Positions 50,801 to 63,084 of a stretch of 64,000 nucleotides of DNA are shown in pieces; the stretch's first letter is position 1, and each line of letters begins with the position of its first letter. The notes below the pieces were generated by a model, which ran no database searches, was not told the DNA's origin, and saw nothing but the letters and a program-made list of their open reading frames with translations. Source of the stretch: Alitta virens (lineage: Eukaryota; Annelida; Polychaeta; Phyllodocida; Nereididae); assembly GCA_932294295.1 (NCBI GenBank), contig OW028577.1, positions 621,001-685,000 on the forward strand. Reading direction: 5' to 3'. The position numbers were made by a program, and so were the translations under genes.

Positions 50801-53800
50801 CATCGTAAGACCCTATAGTGCGATACATACAGTCTCAGTACGCCGAACGATGGTCCAGATATTTTGGGAGTGTTTCTGCTGACTGGTTGCTTTCATGGTT
50901 TGGGCATCGAATGAATTTGAGAACAAATCTATCAGCTAAAATGACGAAAACCAAAGGAAGACAAAACACATTACAACGTGACAACACAACATATAAACAG
51001 CACATTAGTAAGACTTGGTACACTTCAAGTTACATGGAGAGCATTATTGAGAAATAAGTTCCACGCGGAGACGTAATTAAATAACAGTATCAAACTATTA
51101 ATTGTATGCAACAGAAAACACCGGAACCTCACTAATTTGACCATTCTAACAATATCCTTTATGGTGAATTGGCCTTATCTCGAAGCTCATTTATGATGGC
51201 AAGTATATATAAAGAGTAATAAATGGCAATAACACTGACGGGGCTAAATTTGATGGATTCATACAGATGGCAATGCCTTATTGGTAAGCTGATAAGCACA
51301 TCTATATTTGGTCAAGATACTTGGGAAACTGTAAATTTCATAGATTTTTCATTATTATGACATTTTTTTAAACATGGAAATATTTCATAATAATGCTGTA
51401 TAACACAACTCAACACAAATCATTGACACACTGTTCATAATTTTAGATTCACAAATATCAAATGTACATCTTAATAATATAATAAGGGTGTTCTGCTCGC
51501 TTAATTAATTTCGATCCTGAAATAAATCTAAATCAGTTAATCACAACAGACAATGTGAACGATAAGACTTGTCACTTAAGGACCCGGAACCTCAACAGTA
51601 TTATCATACTGTATAGGACCAAAAAATAAAACCTACACAGAGACTGTCACAATATTGAGTACAATATACATGTATCAGTACCCCTTTTCGTACAAGAACT
51701 AAGTTATTCAAAGGTCTTTATCATTCAGAATAACACATTGAGTATCAGTATATAACTTTTTGTACAATAATAAAGATCTTGTTTCATGTTCGCGCCTGAT
51801 GTTACACCGTAAGTCTCACTGGAGAAATTGTTCCTCAGGTGAAATAATTCTTGTATTTGTTAAGTACCTGTATTGACAAAGTACAGTAGAATCCAGTAAT
51901 GCATTTTTCGATAAATGCTAAACACCAAGTCATATCCTTCACACATCATATTTTCTTTATTTTTTAAATTCATATCAATGCAATATCCATCGATCATACC
52001 AAAATCAATTATTTTGAATTTTTATCTGACACAAATATGTCTTAACCTGTCTACGAAAGTTTCAAGCAACACGTCAGGTTAAATATTTTTTTGTAGTAGT
52101 CTTCAATTGTTTGCAGTTTTACTTTGAAGTATCTGCACAGTCAATGCAATTAGTATTCAACCTTTTTAGGCTACAATATGTTACGTACTACCATACAAGA
52201 AATTGCACCAAACGTGATCTTAGATTTGCATGAATGCTATCCAGGGTATTATCATCTGATTTGTCTTGTTATTGATAAAATGCAGTATAACTCTGCAGCA
52301 AATGAAGCAACGTTTCATGTACAGCTTTCGAAATAAACAGAAAGAAAAACCGGATAACATAAATGCAAAAAAGCCATCAGCGAAGGTGCAACTTTTGTCT
52401 AAAACCACATGACACATCCGGGTTAGTTAGTTAGTAAGGAGCTCTGACTTGCTATACTTTCAAGCTGAAAGATATCAGTCTATACAGCCAAGAAACTGAA
52501 TTCAAAGAACTGGTAAAAATCACCACTGCGTTCCATGCCTTATGAAATAAGAGTTCATGTTTACGCCAGGATTCCCACAGTGTTGTGAATTTGTCACAGC
52601 CGAAGCGTTTGTATGATACAATGCATCAGGTTGAAAAGAAGCGTGCTAAGTATATATAATATAAATTGAAAGTTTTGTATATATTTTTTTAAATCACGTC
52701 CAAACCCAACTTCGAAAATTCCACCACGTGCAAGCTACAGTTAAGCAGACTACCATTGCCTAGCTCTGATTGGTCGACCCAAGTCATGTGACAGCACATA
52801 ACCTGACACCTATGAGGGGCATGAAAAACCAAATGCATCTTAATGGAAATGATTTAAAAAAATCTTACTTAAGAATAAATTTGGGGTATATAACTTAATT
52901 TTGCTTAAGAACATTATGGAAAGGATTTGCTTGTACCATGCAGTCTATGACTGACTAAATTACCTGATTGGTGGGGTTGTCTTGGAACTTACAAGCCATT
53001 CAAGGTGAACCGCGACTAATGAAAGGTGCGGCATTTGGATATACATTGGATTCAAACTTAGGATATGCTAAGAGGGATCTGTACTTTTTCTCCAAATTGG
53101 TACTTCTGGTCTTGGCAGGAAAATTAACATACACTTCTAACATAGGCGCCAACTTAAATTTGTTTCAATTGCATTAATTTCTTTAGTCACAATTTGGTTT
53201 TTCATGCCGTAGCGGCAGAAGGTCAGAGTCGATACAACTTGCGGCAGTTCATTCTCTCATTCCAGTTTGACTCACAGTTTGGGGACCGTCCGCGGATTTG
53301 TGACTCATGGCCGATCCTTGAGCTTTCCACATATCTCTCGAAGCGACCATCCTCTGTAACTACTCACAAAAACCAAAGGAAAAATGAAATCGACAACATT
53401 TATATCAGAAAATAACGTACTACAAAGGCTACAAGTCAACAACAAACAAAGCTCGAATGCAATCACTACACAACCTGCATTAAATCAACACAAAAAATGT
53501 GCGCGGAATAACCAAAATTTCTGCTGTAACATGAAATAAAACCTCATACATTGGACATAACTGTAGCAAATCAAAAAGGATATCCACAAGTTGAGAACAG
53601 AAGCCAACTGTAATGAAATAAGACAATTCATGCAACTGACTGCACAAAAATTGAGTTGCAAGCAATGCCAGCAATGAGTTCGAGGAATCTCAAGTCTCAT
53701 ATGAATCATTTCATCCTATAAAGACCCACCCAATACTGACGATCAATGCTCTTTTTTGTTATAGATTCTCTCTTTTTTGTGATTTTTGTTACTTTCCATT

Positions 53801-56390
53801 GACATGACAAGCCTGGAGGGTTAATGCTCTGGCAATTACAGCCTCTGAGGGGGCAATGTCTAGAATGCCAGGTAAATCAAAACATATAAAAACAATGAGG
53901 AATGACCCAGGGAGGGGTGCTTCAGCCACCTTTATCTCAACCTGGGGAGTAAATCAATGCAGCGAGACAGTGAGGAAAGCCAAGGGTGTCTTCTTAAGAA
54001 GTGTTTTGGCATCCGGGAATCGCTTCAAGACCAAATGGCCTCCCAAGGCTTGCAATTTCTCACCTGCGAGGCCTGACATTCTTATCTCATGCCGCTAATC
54101 TGCATAATGGAATCGGGGATGCCAAATTCACACTTCCCATCTGCACTTGAGATGCCCTCCGTCCAATTTTCCCTCCCTTCTACCTACCGATAATTCTTCA
54201 CGGCTTCTCTATCTTGCTTAGTAAACATAACAGCCCAAGATCTGCTAACCCAGTAAACTAGATCTCCCACTTATCTCCAACATACTTGTGCCAGTTCCAG
54301 CCTGCAGTTGTCTCGTAAAAAAAACTTTTCCTGCGTAAAGCCAAAAGGGACTCCGATGTTTTACACAAACATTTAGCTTAACAGTCACGGAGTCAATATT
54401 TCAACTGGTTTAGTAAAGCAAATCCAATTTTTCTCCAAAGAATGTTCTAGTCTGAAAGCAGAGTCAGAAGCATTTAAGAATTCAAATCAGTCAGGATTTT
54501 AATCTGAAAGTAAAGATATTAGAAAATGAGTGTATTATTCAGGAGAACCAGGTATAGATGTCTCCAAATAGGTAACGACACACGATTAAAATGGTAAAAT
54601 AAGGACTGCAAACTGGAGGGATCACCTTGGAACAAAACATGCTTTGTTAATTGCATTTATATTTAACAGTTTCAATCATGTTAGTCCTCATTAAACGTCT
54701 GAAATTCACCACTCGAGGGAAAATGGACGGACGGCATCAACCTTGAGCGCGTGTGATATGACAGTTACAAGAAAAACGCATCAACACCTGGGTGACATAA
54801 TACACTGCTCCCAGCCAATTTACAAATTACTTATACTTGAAAACCGAAATGTTCCTACAGTTCAAAGTACCAGGGCTCCGTTATATTGCATTGTACATGG
54901 TAATAAATTATAGCACAAAAAGGCAGGTGATTCTGTTTGCTTGAAATTACATGTCATTTTGAAAAACAGTCTAGTACAAAAATATCATTCATTTCAGGTA
55001 TTTATAAAATATTCAACATGTATATACGGATATTAAAAAAAACCAATTACTGTAAAAATATCATATCAAAACATTAATTTTGAACAAAAATTAGGAAGAA
55101 AAGCTGCATTTATTAATGTTTCAAAAGATGAACCAACCATGTACCACTCTCACCATTAAGACCACCCATGATGCTAAATCATCACCTAAATGTGATATAT
55201 ATTTCTCATTATGGGCAAATTACCATGTTGGTATTATATATGGGTCAGTGACTTATTACCTTAATTGTATGAAGGTCCTAATAGTGAGGTGATCTTTGGG
55301 TACAGTTCCACTCTGAATGATTTAATTTCCTTAACATTATTTAATTTTGAACGACATTGACACATAACTATCATAGCGTCATCATCAGTGGTACATCATC
55401 GCATTTTCGGTTTATATATCAATGAACATATTGTCGCATAAATCATTATATTTTCAAATAAAGACCGATTACTCACAATTTTGTATCGGTCTTATACCAC
55501 CAAAGACCTTATATCTAATGATATCACTCAGCCCTTCATTTGGGTAATAATAGACAAAATGTGGAAATATTCAATATATACAAACCACTAAAAATTCCTT
55601 CTTGTCCACCCGTTGATTTCCATCTATGTCAAACATGTTGAAAGCGATGCCGAAGCCGGACTTGGGTTCTGAAATGAACATTTATATTCTACTTGCGATA
55701 CATATAATAGTTGGTCAATTTTAATGACCGTCTCAATAGAATGAATTTAATCTTTTATCTGGGATGGCTCTAAATTTTTGATCTTATCTGCATCTTTCAG
55801 TAATTGCCGCAATGAAAAAAAAACTCGGAACTAAAAAAAATTACCAATATTTTGACAAATTTTTAAATTTTTGTTTTTCACTAAATAGTATGAGATTATT
55901 AAAATATTTTTGGGCGAAATAGTTCTTGCTTAAACATCAAATTTACGAGCTTTTCATGGAATAAAAACCTGAATCCCACTTCTTATTTTCTTACAAAAAA
56001 TATATTTTTAGCAAAAATATAGGTCATATACAAATTCAACCTACTAAAAAATTTCTTCATTGTAAATATTGTTTGTTACATTTAAATTATTTTTGATTTA
56101 AACTGACTTCTTTATGTCCTGTAAGCGTTTAAATCAAAAGGCGTATTTAAATCAAAAGATGCCACGTAAATTACTAAGACGAGACGCATTAATAATCTTT
56201 TCTACATAAGTTGTTTACGCGGCATGCTGATGTTTTTATAGCCAGTTAATATAATTGGGACCCCATAAAAGTAAAACTTAAATACATTTCTATTTAAGCA
56301 AAAGTCGTAGATCAGCGGCAGAAGCGAAGAGAAAAGACTTACTCGTTAAGACGCAGAGAAGAAACAGGTACTCGGTGTAGGAGATCAGAC
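29820..56390 (-). CDS. MICU3: MICU2/MICU3-type mitochondrial calcium uptake protein, 5'-partial (9 exons)
   Basis: MICU proteins are EF-hand gatekeepers of the mitochondrial calcium uniporter in the intermembrane space. Exons in transcript order: 56343-56390, 55586-55668, 45492-45563, 39932-40026, 33002-33106, 32300-32372, 31421-31529, 30824-30981, 29820-29897, all in phase, about 272 residues to the stop. The first exon reads [16 protein letters not shown] canonical EF-hand follows ([12 protein letters not shown]), then [39 protein letters not shown] and the second EF-hand [12 protein letters not shown], then [10 protein letters not shown]. The tail [13 protein letters not shown] resembles the MICU3 ending more than MICU1. 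The N-terminus with the targeting peptide was not found between 56,391 and 64,000 and may lie outside the window. The 72-nt exon has a second in-frame donor at 45,534. Introns reach 10 kb. MICU2 versus MICU3 is not settled. Confidence 0.9.
33265..33365 (+). mobile_element. tRNA-related SINE head (degenerate)
   Basis: AGTGGTTGGAAGGTTTGCCC resembles an A-box region. GAGTTTGATCCCA, about 45 bp on, resembles a B box. It would be a decayed polymerase III type repeat. Confidence 0.35.
34201..34262 (+). repeat. dispersed family A copy
   Basis: GCAGACGTAATGATGAGATA is followed by AGAATTGGCATCCACACTAT, matching the 3' half of the copy at 43,819. Confidence 0.65.
36655..36681. repeat. (GCT)9 trinucleotide microsatellite
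   Basis: Nine uninterrupted GCT units in a MICU intron. On the gene (minus) strand it reads (AGC)9. Confidence 0.95.
39118..39192 (-). repeat. dispersed family A copy
   Basis: The minus strand shows AGATGTAATGATGAGATGAT preceded by CAGCTGACAGGATCAC-like sequence. It lies in a MICU intron. Confidence 0.55.
41943..42310. repeat. degenerate tandem array, period about 87 bp
   Basis: A landmark resembling CCAAGCAAGCTTCAGATATT recurs near 41,945, 42,033, 42,117, 42,204 and 42,269. It is usually followed by AACTTCATATATTCAA-like sequence. Spacing is 84-88 bp, then 65 bp for the last, truncated unit. Confidence 0.7.
42785..42855 (+). repeat. dispersed family A copy
   Basis: Contains CAGCTGCTACGGGTAGACGT followed by AACGATGAGATGATAAGGCT, the family order with one core substitution. 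Confidence 0.6.
43819..43920 (+). repeat. dispersed family A, best-preserved copy
   Basis: Order of blocks: TTGTCTCAATGCTCGTCTGA, AGCTTGGTCAGCTTGTATGA, CAGTTCAGGCCGACGTAATG, ATGAGATGATAAGACTTGGG, GAGTCCACACTATGTTA. It serves as the reference for the other copies. No coding capacity. Confidence 0.7.
44279..44325 (+). repeat. dispersed family A copy, short
   Basis: TATGACCAGCTAGTGGTGGT is followed by AGATGTAATGATGAGATAAG. Confidence 0.6.
45564..55585 (-). other. 10-kb MICU intron, no further exon recognised
   Basis: The phases of the flanking exons (55586-55668 and 45492-45563) join directly, so no exon is required here. It holds a family A head (48,490-48,540), a tRNA-like SINE (48,595-48,680) and a CACCATTAAGAC-type repeat (55,145-55,330). 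ORFs in 46,800-47,440, 49,000-49,310 and 53,850-54,100 show no family features and look like chance. Confidence 0.5.
48595..48680 (-). mobile_element. tRNA-related SINE head
   Basis: The minus strand reads CCTAAGTTCGATTCTAACCC, with B box AGTTCGATTC. A possible A-box region (CTACTTAACTGTATCAGCTC) lies upstream. A family A head module abuts it on the other side (48,490-48,540), so the two may be parts of one composite SINE. Confidence 0.5.
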
Positions 56391-59300
56391 CTGAAATATA
56401 AAAGATAAAAGCATGAGTAAAAAGGTTGTCATCTTAAAATATTATTGAGCATCAATCAAGAAAAAAAGGCGCAACGTACATTTTCTAAGGTTTTCTCACG
56501 TGTTTCTAAAGAGACCGAATGGGTCGTTAGTCAAAGGCGACTTCAATATCAAGTTCACCCAAGTCGGAACGGAATACAAAGGAAGACAAGCATTAAATCA
56601 CAGCCTCATTATAACACATTTTGGGGTACTAAGGCAATCTGTGACAGGTACACGATTCTGTAAAGAACTTTCGCTGCATAAAACATCATGAATAGGAATG
56701 ATATATAACTTAATAGTTACACACATAAAGTACAAACAAGATGGCTCAGCAAACATTCCTTCATTCAACTTTTTCTGTTACTAAATTTAGATCACTTCAG
56801 AAAGTGAATACATAAAGAACCTTAATTCAAGGTATTCTGAACATTACTAAACTTGGATTATCTATATGAGAATTCAAATAGAATCTGCATCATATTTGTT
56901 GATCAAGACAGTTTGTCAATATCCATACATTTTCTGGCTTGTTGTATATACAATATGTTGATATATCAAGTTAAACCTGTGGCTACTAAAATCATCTTTG
57001 GTTTGTGGCCAATGCGCATTGATGAGAAGTCGCATGACATTTTGATTCAAAATATATGTCTAACCACCTTTCACTCTTTTTTTTTCATTTTCATACGAAG
57101 CATGGAGCATACAAATGGACAGAAATAATAACATTAACTCTGACCCCCAAGTTCCACCTGATTTTGATTAAGATTCAGATTGTTTAGTGAAGAGAGGGAC
57201 TCTCTAAGACAGACTGGCCATCGCTCATCGAGGGTCACCTCCAAACAGAAACTCTTCTTGGTAACAACTACATTGCAACTTAAAGTTTGCTGTATTCTCC
57301 CTTGTAGCTTCTCTGTCACCATAATAAATGGACATAATGATGACAGATGGCAGAACATTTTATTTGCAAAGATAGGAAACAAAGTAGCTAGAAATTTGAA
57401 GTTAGACTTATTAGCAACATTTATACCCCGCTCTATGATATGCATAAAAATAACATGATTGCATTAATGCGTTCCAACTATAGTGAGGTGTACACATTTA
57501 TAGGGGCATGATTAACACCATTACAATGGTTATGACCATTACTGAGTGACTTTAATACATAGATAACCTTAGAAGTATGGCGGGTATAAACTGGCAGTAA
57601 AAATGTACCAATTTATTTAATGTGGTTTATGATGATAGTTTAAGGCATAAAATGGAGAGGGGTGTTTAGTATTGTCATTCTGGTGATGTTTAGATTAGAA
57701 AAGGTTTTTTGCTGGAGGGGTAAACAGAGCAAGGCATGATGGGATACAGGGTGGTCTGCCTGCAGTGGTCACTCTTGATGTGGTCACCCCTTGACCACAA
57801 GAATGTCCTAGTGTCATGCTCAGTATGATCAAAGGTGTCCTATTCAAGTAGGTAATAATTCACCTGGTAAATTCACCTGGTAAAATGAGCCATTGCCACA
57901 AAGCATACAGCTGCAACACTGGTATATCTTCAGGCTACGTTTACAGTGAGACTACCTTATTAAGTCTCAGGTAGAACCCCACCATTAAGGCTAAACACTA
58001 TTAAGACCACTTCACCATTAAGACTACACCATGATCACATAAAGCAAAACTTACTTAAATCAACAGATTATAATGACTGGTCACACAATGTTATTAAAAT
58101 TTTATGTACAATTTTATTTTATCATAGATTATTCGACCGACTGTCCAGAAGGTTTAAGATCAAATAAGTATGGCCCAATGAGCAATGGACTGAGCAGGCT
58201 ATTCTGGCTCAGTGGTCAGCTTGTATGACCAGCTGCCTGAGGCAGATGCAATGATGAGATGGAGTAGATACCAAGTTACGTATTGTTTAATACAGGCCTA
58301 TATGAACTTTGTTTCCGTGTTTATGTAGGAAAAAATTCATGAAATATATCCCATTTGAATTAATTAGTACTCCAATTAGTAACTAAGTATTTGATAAACA
58401 TTTCTTGTGGTAAAATTTAACTTCCATTTTATAAACATTGTATAAGTGACTGTTTCTTTTGCTACATATAGATCTATAAAACATTTCTTTACATCCTTCA
58501 CCTTTTTCTTTTTACAAACAAACCAATTTTGAAGTGTATTCCTATAAAGTCTAAACAATTATGACAGCTAGATATCTTTTTGGGTGTTTTTCCTCTATTT
58601 ATAACCTGATTTTATCTACAATTTCCTTGCTACTCTCACCAAGTCAAGGTGAAGCTTTTCTACCTGTGACAAGATCATATCGATAACGGTTTGTTGTAGA
58701 ACTTTATAAAGACATTCCAAATATACCGCTTCAAGTCGATTACAAGTCAAGACCTGGATTTTTTAGACAGCGCAGAGCACCAACACTTTGTCACTTTTAG
58801 AAAAAAAAAAGTTGTTATTTGCTTACAGAGCAAGTTCATATTAAGAAAATATCGGTATAAGTTAATCAAAACAGAGTTTTCGTAAGTAATTCCAAGAAAT
58901 GTTACTGCTATAAACATGTAACTAAGTTAATTTTTTTTAGTTTTTTTATTCAAAGTTTTTATAATAACTTGGATAAAATTACTATAATAACTCCTGTTTA
59001 GTTTCCTTTTCATTCACTAAGTAATTAGGATATTATCATAATTCAATTATTTGAAATATTTCATAAATAAATAAATTAATTTTGAGTGGCTTGGTTTGTA
59101 ATCAGCAAGATACGGTACGAAGGGCAAATTAACAAGAGGACGGGGTGATGAAGAAAGAGCTTAGATTCATTTCACCCCCTTCCCAAGCACAGGTGGGGGT
59201 GGGTGGGGGGTTATACGACGGGGTGACAGATGGGCCTAGGGGTCATCAGCAAACAACAACATGGTTGTGGTCAGTCAAGAATGTCCACAGCAGCAGGTAG

Positions 59301-61117
59301 GGCATCTTACAGACCAATCAGCTGACTGGGTGATGAATAGGGGTGCAACAGATTGCCCCCTCCCCTCCCCACCCTGCCCCCCTGATGAAGTAGTCTGACC
59401 ATGACAGCCATACTCCTTCAATGTGGTCCTGTTATGAAAATTTGCTAAAAATATTTTATAATAGACTAATTTTACACATTTCGTAAAGTCCCCAATTTAC
59501 ACTAGCCTACTACACATATGTAGAAAGAATCATGTCCATTCATTGTTAATAAACTTCTTCGAAAGTGTTGCAACGGTTCCTCAGCCTATCAGACATCTTG
59601 ATGCTCTAAACAGGCATTACAGCCCGATACAAAGAAGTGAAGCCAAAGCTGATTCAAACTTTTTTTTGAAAACACTCTTTTCACAGAGCAGTCACGGTGT
59701 CACTTTTGCCTCATCGACCTTTCTTTGTAATCTGATATAGTATTGTGACGTCATCAATAGACAAAGGCCATGGTGAGGTCACTGAGTGCAAGAACAATGG
59801 AGAACTCAAGATGTGACAGTCATAATATATTACATGATTATGAGGTCAAGGAGGCAAAATTGCCAACAAAGCTGCTGAGCGAAAAGAGTGACACTGTATG
59901 GTTTTAAGTCAGTCAATTTCTAAACATGAAAGTTAATTATCATAAATAATTATATCGCTTGCAGTCTTGCAGGCCAATGACTGCAAAGTGAACTGGTCTC
60001 CACTGTGATTTTGTTGCATTCGGCAGCTATAAGCATTATAAGATCCCCACTGAACATTCAGTGAACCAGGCAATGATAAATGCTCAGACATGTATTGAAA
60101 CTTCACATTCAGAGACAACTCACCGTAAGAACCACCTCTGTACACTCAGATTCTGTGCATTTCCCCAAAAAGCCATGCAGTAACTGGATATCAAAATAGT
60201 TCCGTTTATGACAAAGTTATGATTTTAATGGGATGCAACAACTAGTATCTCAAAGGCTTTTTTGCACTACTCTACCTGAATAGACTCCTCGGCCTTATTA
60301 TCATCCCATAACATTGTCCACTGTCCTATTTGTTGTGTATTGTCCTAACTCCACTCCTTCAGTGATTTTACTTTATGCTTTATGCTTAAGATATTTTCTA
60401 TTGTCTTGCTCTTACTTTCGTTAAAATGCACACTTTGGCTCAACTTCAGCTCCACAGAATTAGTTTCGTTCCTATTTTGGTTCCAAAATGCCTACTGTCT
60501 CACGTACTTCGGTCAGACCGTAGCCAACCACTCGCAATACTATTCTACACGACTGTCTACAAATTAACAAACCTGATACAGCGGCCCTCGAGCAGTGGTT
60601 CTGCAATATGCTGCTCCTTCTCCGGCAAAGAATCAACCATTCCTATCCAATTAACTCCTTTCTTGTACCACTTTGTGAAAGTAAAAACCTTGCACCGGGT
60701 CATGATCTTGCTCCTTCACTTTCAAATCTTCTCGCTTTCTTCTAGAGTGCTCAAGAAAATTACTTCGGCTTTTTTTCCCCTCCTTATATTAATACGTTGA
60801 AAGTTCTTTTATGTTGCTGAATTGCGGCTTCGATGGTGTTCCCCGGGAACATTTCAAAAAAAGTCACCAGCGACTAATTGTATTTTGCACATTTTCTATC
60901 AGCAGACGACACTCTACCTTTCGCAAAGACACCACAAAGTATGATGTGCAAACTGCTGGTATAGAGTTGCACCAAAAACATGCCAGACACATTTTATAAT
61001 GTTAACAAATCGCTTACTTGCCCTGTCTCGTTATCAAAAATTACAATAGAAAGCCCACAGGCATTGAAAGCCAGTCAATCTAATGTCATACAACTTAGTA
61101 AGTAAAATTATACTTGA
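56391..61117. other. no exon recognised; probable MICU intron or upstream region
   Basis: I searched by eye for the MICU exons that should precede LISYTEY (the LFRNL-like and TPRDF-like blocks) and found none. A family A copy lies at 58,205-58,275 and a CACCATTAAG repeat at 57,980-58,030. The ORFs at 57,134-57,445 and 60,426-60,999 show no recognisable domain. Confidence 0.4.
58205..58275 (+). repeat. dispersed family A copy
   Basis: GGCTCAGTGGTCAGCTTGTA is followed by TGACCAGCTGCCTGAGGCAG and ATGCAATGATGAGATGGAGT. This copy keeps the full 5' part. Confidence 0.65.
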
Positions 61118-61195
61118 GATTATGAGAATTGAACCCAGGACCTTCTGTGGATCCAGGTGGCAGCACTGTAACCACTAGACCCCTATGTTATTTCT
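61118..61195 (-). mobile_element. tRNA-related SINE head, well preserved
   Basis: The minus strand reads GGGGTCTAGTGGTTACAGTG (A-box-like) and, about 30 bp on, GGTCCTGGGTTCAATTCTC (B box GGTTCAATTC). It has the tRNA order and spacing, but I could not fold it into a complete cloverleaf with an acceptor stem. A tRNA-derived SINE is more likely than a tRNA gene. Confidence 0.6.
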
Positions 61196-61814
61196 GAATG
61201 AGATTTAATTTTCCTACTTTCCGAGTGATTATAATGCTACACATTCATGACAATAAAATACAGAATCATATATAGCTGTTAATTTCCTCTATTTGATCTT
61301 CTTCAGTGAAAAATATCCTGTTGACACCAACTTTAACATTTGAAGCAAACCAGGAAAGACGAATCGTAATCTTAAACATGCCGAGAAACACAAAGAAGCG
61401 CTAAGACGCTTGATGAGGCTAAGTCCTCTTTTCTTCGTTCAACAATCAAAAAGATTTCTATTGAATTACCATACGTTTCTTTACAGTTGCCAATGCAAAT
61501 AAACACATCTTGTTTAGAAACAAAGGGATGATAATATCCTCAAAGGAGTGTTTATGATACATATTCAACCCCACACAAAAACCCTTGGCCTTTATTGTAT
61601 GTATGAAAGCTAGGTGCACCCCTTTTTGACAATAAAGAGTATTTAAAAAACACAACATCAGAGGCCGAGCATCTTCCTTTGCTTTCATGGCTATGTCATC
61701 CTCTTTTTTTTTGTATCTTCCGCCCCTTTATGTATTTTTTTCCAAGAGAAACTTACTTTTTAAACAAGTGCAGTTAAAATCATTCTTCCGTCTCTGAGAT
61801 CAAAAATCTTCCTG

Positions 61815-62079
61815 CTAAAAGCGATCAAAAGCGATGATGAGAATTTCCTTTATTTTGTCCAACCGGACCAGGGCTTGATGGTCGTACTTCTTCAGGCCAT
61901 GCATTATTTTCGTATAAAACATCCCGAGGTATTTTATCTGGCCTTCCCATCTAATGCAGCCCCTTTCAGCTAAGTAACATTTCAATTTGGTAATCACGGT
62001 TCAGATCTAGGGCATTGAAATCCCCCACAAGACAGAGGTGGCCTTCACCGAAACACTCCTTGTGTGGCACTTGTTCGCT
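61815..62079 (-). pseudogene. LINE remnant (endonuclease GDFNA and RT-like YLG motifs)
   Basis: The minus strand encodes HLCLVGDFNALDL at about 62,000-62,040, where GDFNA is the hallmark of the apurinic endonuclease of LINE elements. In an overlapping second frame it encodes RWEGQIKYLGMFYTKI, which resembles the IKYLGI block of LINE reverse transcriptases. In an intact LINE these are hundreds of residues apart, so the copy must carry a large internal deletion and a frame change. Family assignment (L1-like or CR1-like) is not possible. Confidence 0.5.
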
Positions 62080-62635
62080 CTCACACTGCGCAGATCACAA
62101 AATAACATCACAAAATAACATCACCGTGATTAGGTGGAAATTATTGACCTAGCCCCGCAGTAAATTGCCTCGATTTCTAAAGGCAATATTGGGTTACGCG
62201 CTGTGAAATCTGATTCATCCGAAGTAACACCTTGCACGAAACCCTATCCCCTTGAAGTAAGAGTCACAATCAAGTTGTTAAATCATTAGCATGGGAACTT
62301 TGTATCACCCTCTCCCCTCGTTTCAAATCTTCAGAGCATATGATGAAAATAAGCTCTACACTAGAGTGCCTTTTTACTCATATACTCAAACGATGTTAGG
62401 TATACGTAAAAATGGTGCAGGAGCCTACCTGCTGGCCTGCATACTTTGAGTAATGATTATAGAGTGACATATTACAAGGAACATGAAATAAGCTCACCAA
62501 GACACAAATAAGCCATGCAGGGACTTCTCCCATTGTGCTCACTTTCCAGGGTCACGGTTCCTGACAGACTGTCTGAATGTTGTGACAAATATATCCTACC
62601 ATCTCCAATATGAAGCCGTTAACCCTCATACCAAG

Positions 62636-62803
62636 GTGGTACAAGGTGTAAAGCACTAAAGCACCAGGTGAACCTACCCTGCAGAGAACAATCTGTTACA
62701 CTACATGGACAGACTGGGTGGCCTTCAAGCATCCAAAAATCCCACTGACCAGCCAAATTAAACTTGAACACCTACCAAAGGTCAAAGGAATATAAAAACC
62801 TTT
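62636..62803. repeat. 168-bp direct repeat, copy 1
   Basis: Starts GTGGTACAAGGTGTAAAGCA and ends with GGAATATAAAAACCTTT. The second copy begins 449 bp downstream. One substitution was seen between them (ACTTGAAC versus ACGTGAAC). Confidence 0.92.
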
Positions 62804-63084
62804 TTGCACCTGAAGGTTGGCATGATTTGCGTCAAGTTTCTTTTTTTTATCGAGACCTCTGATTGTGACCTTTGAACTCAATAAGGCATCTGACAACATA
62901 ATCATGACCCTAAAATGGCACCAGATTTGACACCAAAAAGCTGAATCTGAAAAGTATTTACCTGAAGAACATCTGATCAAGATGTCAGGCACAATAGACA
63001 TTACCAAGATACAAAGCAACACCATTAATATTATAATTTATTTCCACATTAATGCTAACTTACAACGAAATCTTTCCCAAATTT

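Noticed and set aside
57134..57458. Overlapping ORFs of about 100 and 92 codons on opposite strands
   Set aside because: Neither shows a domain, and the phases do not join the MICU exons. They are mirror shadows of each other.
60426..60999. Two adjacent plus-strand ORFs (124 and 62 codons)
   Set aside because: Composition is hydrophobic and patchy, there is no known motif, splice signal or codon bias, and the two are in different frames. Treated as chance ORFs or a decayed repeat.
61118..61195. Possible functional tRNA gene
   Set aside because: A-box-like and B-box-like motifs are present but no complete cloverleaf or acceptor stem could be built. A SINE head is more likely.
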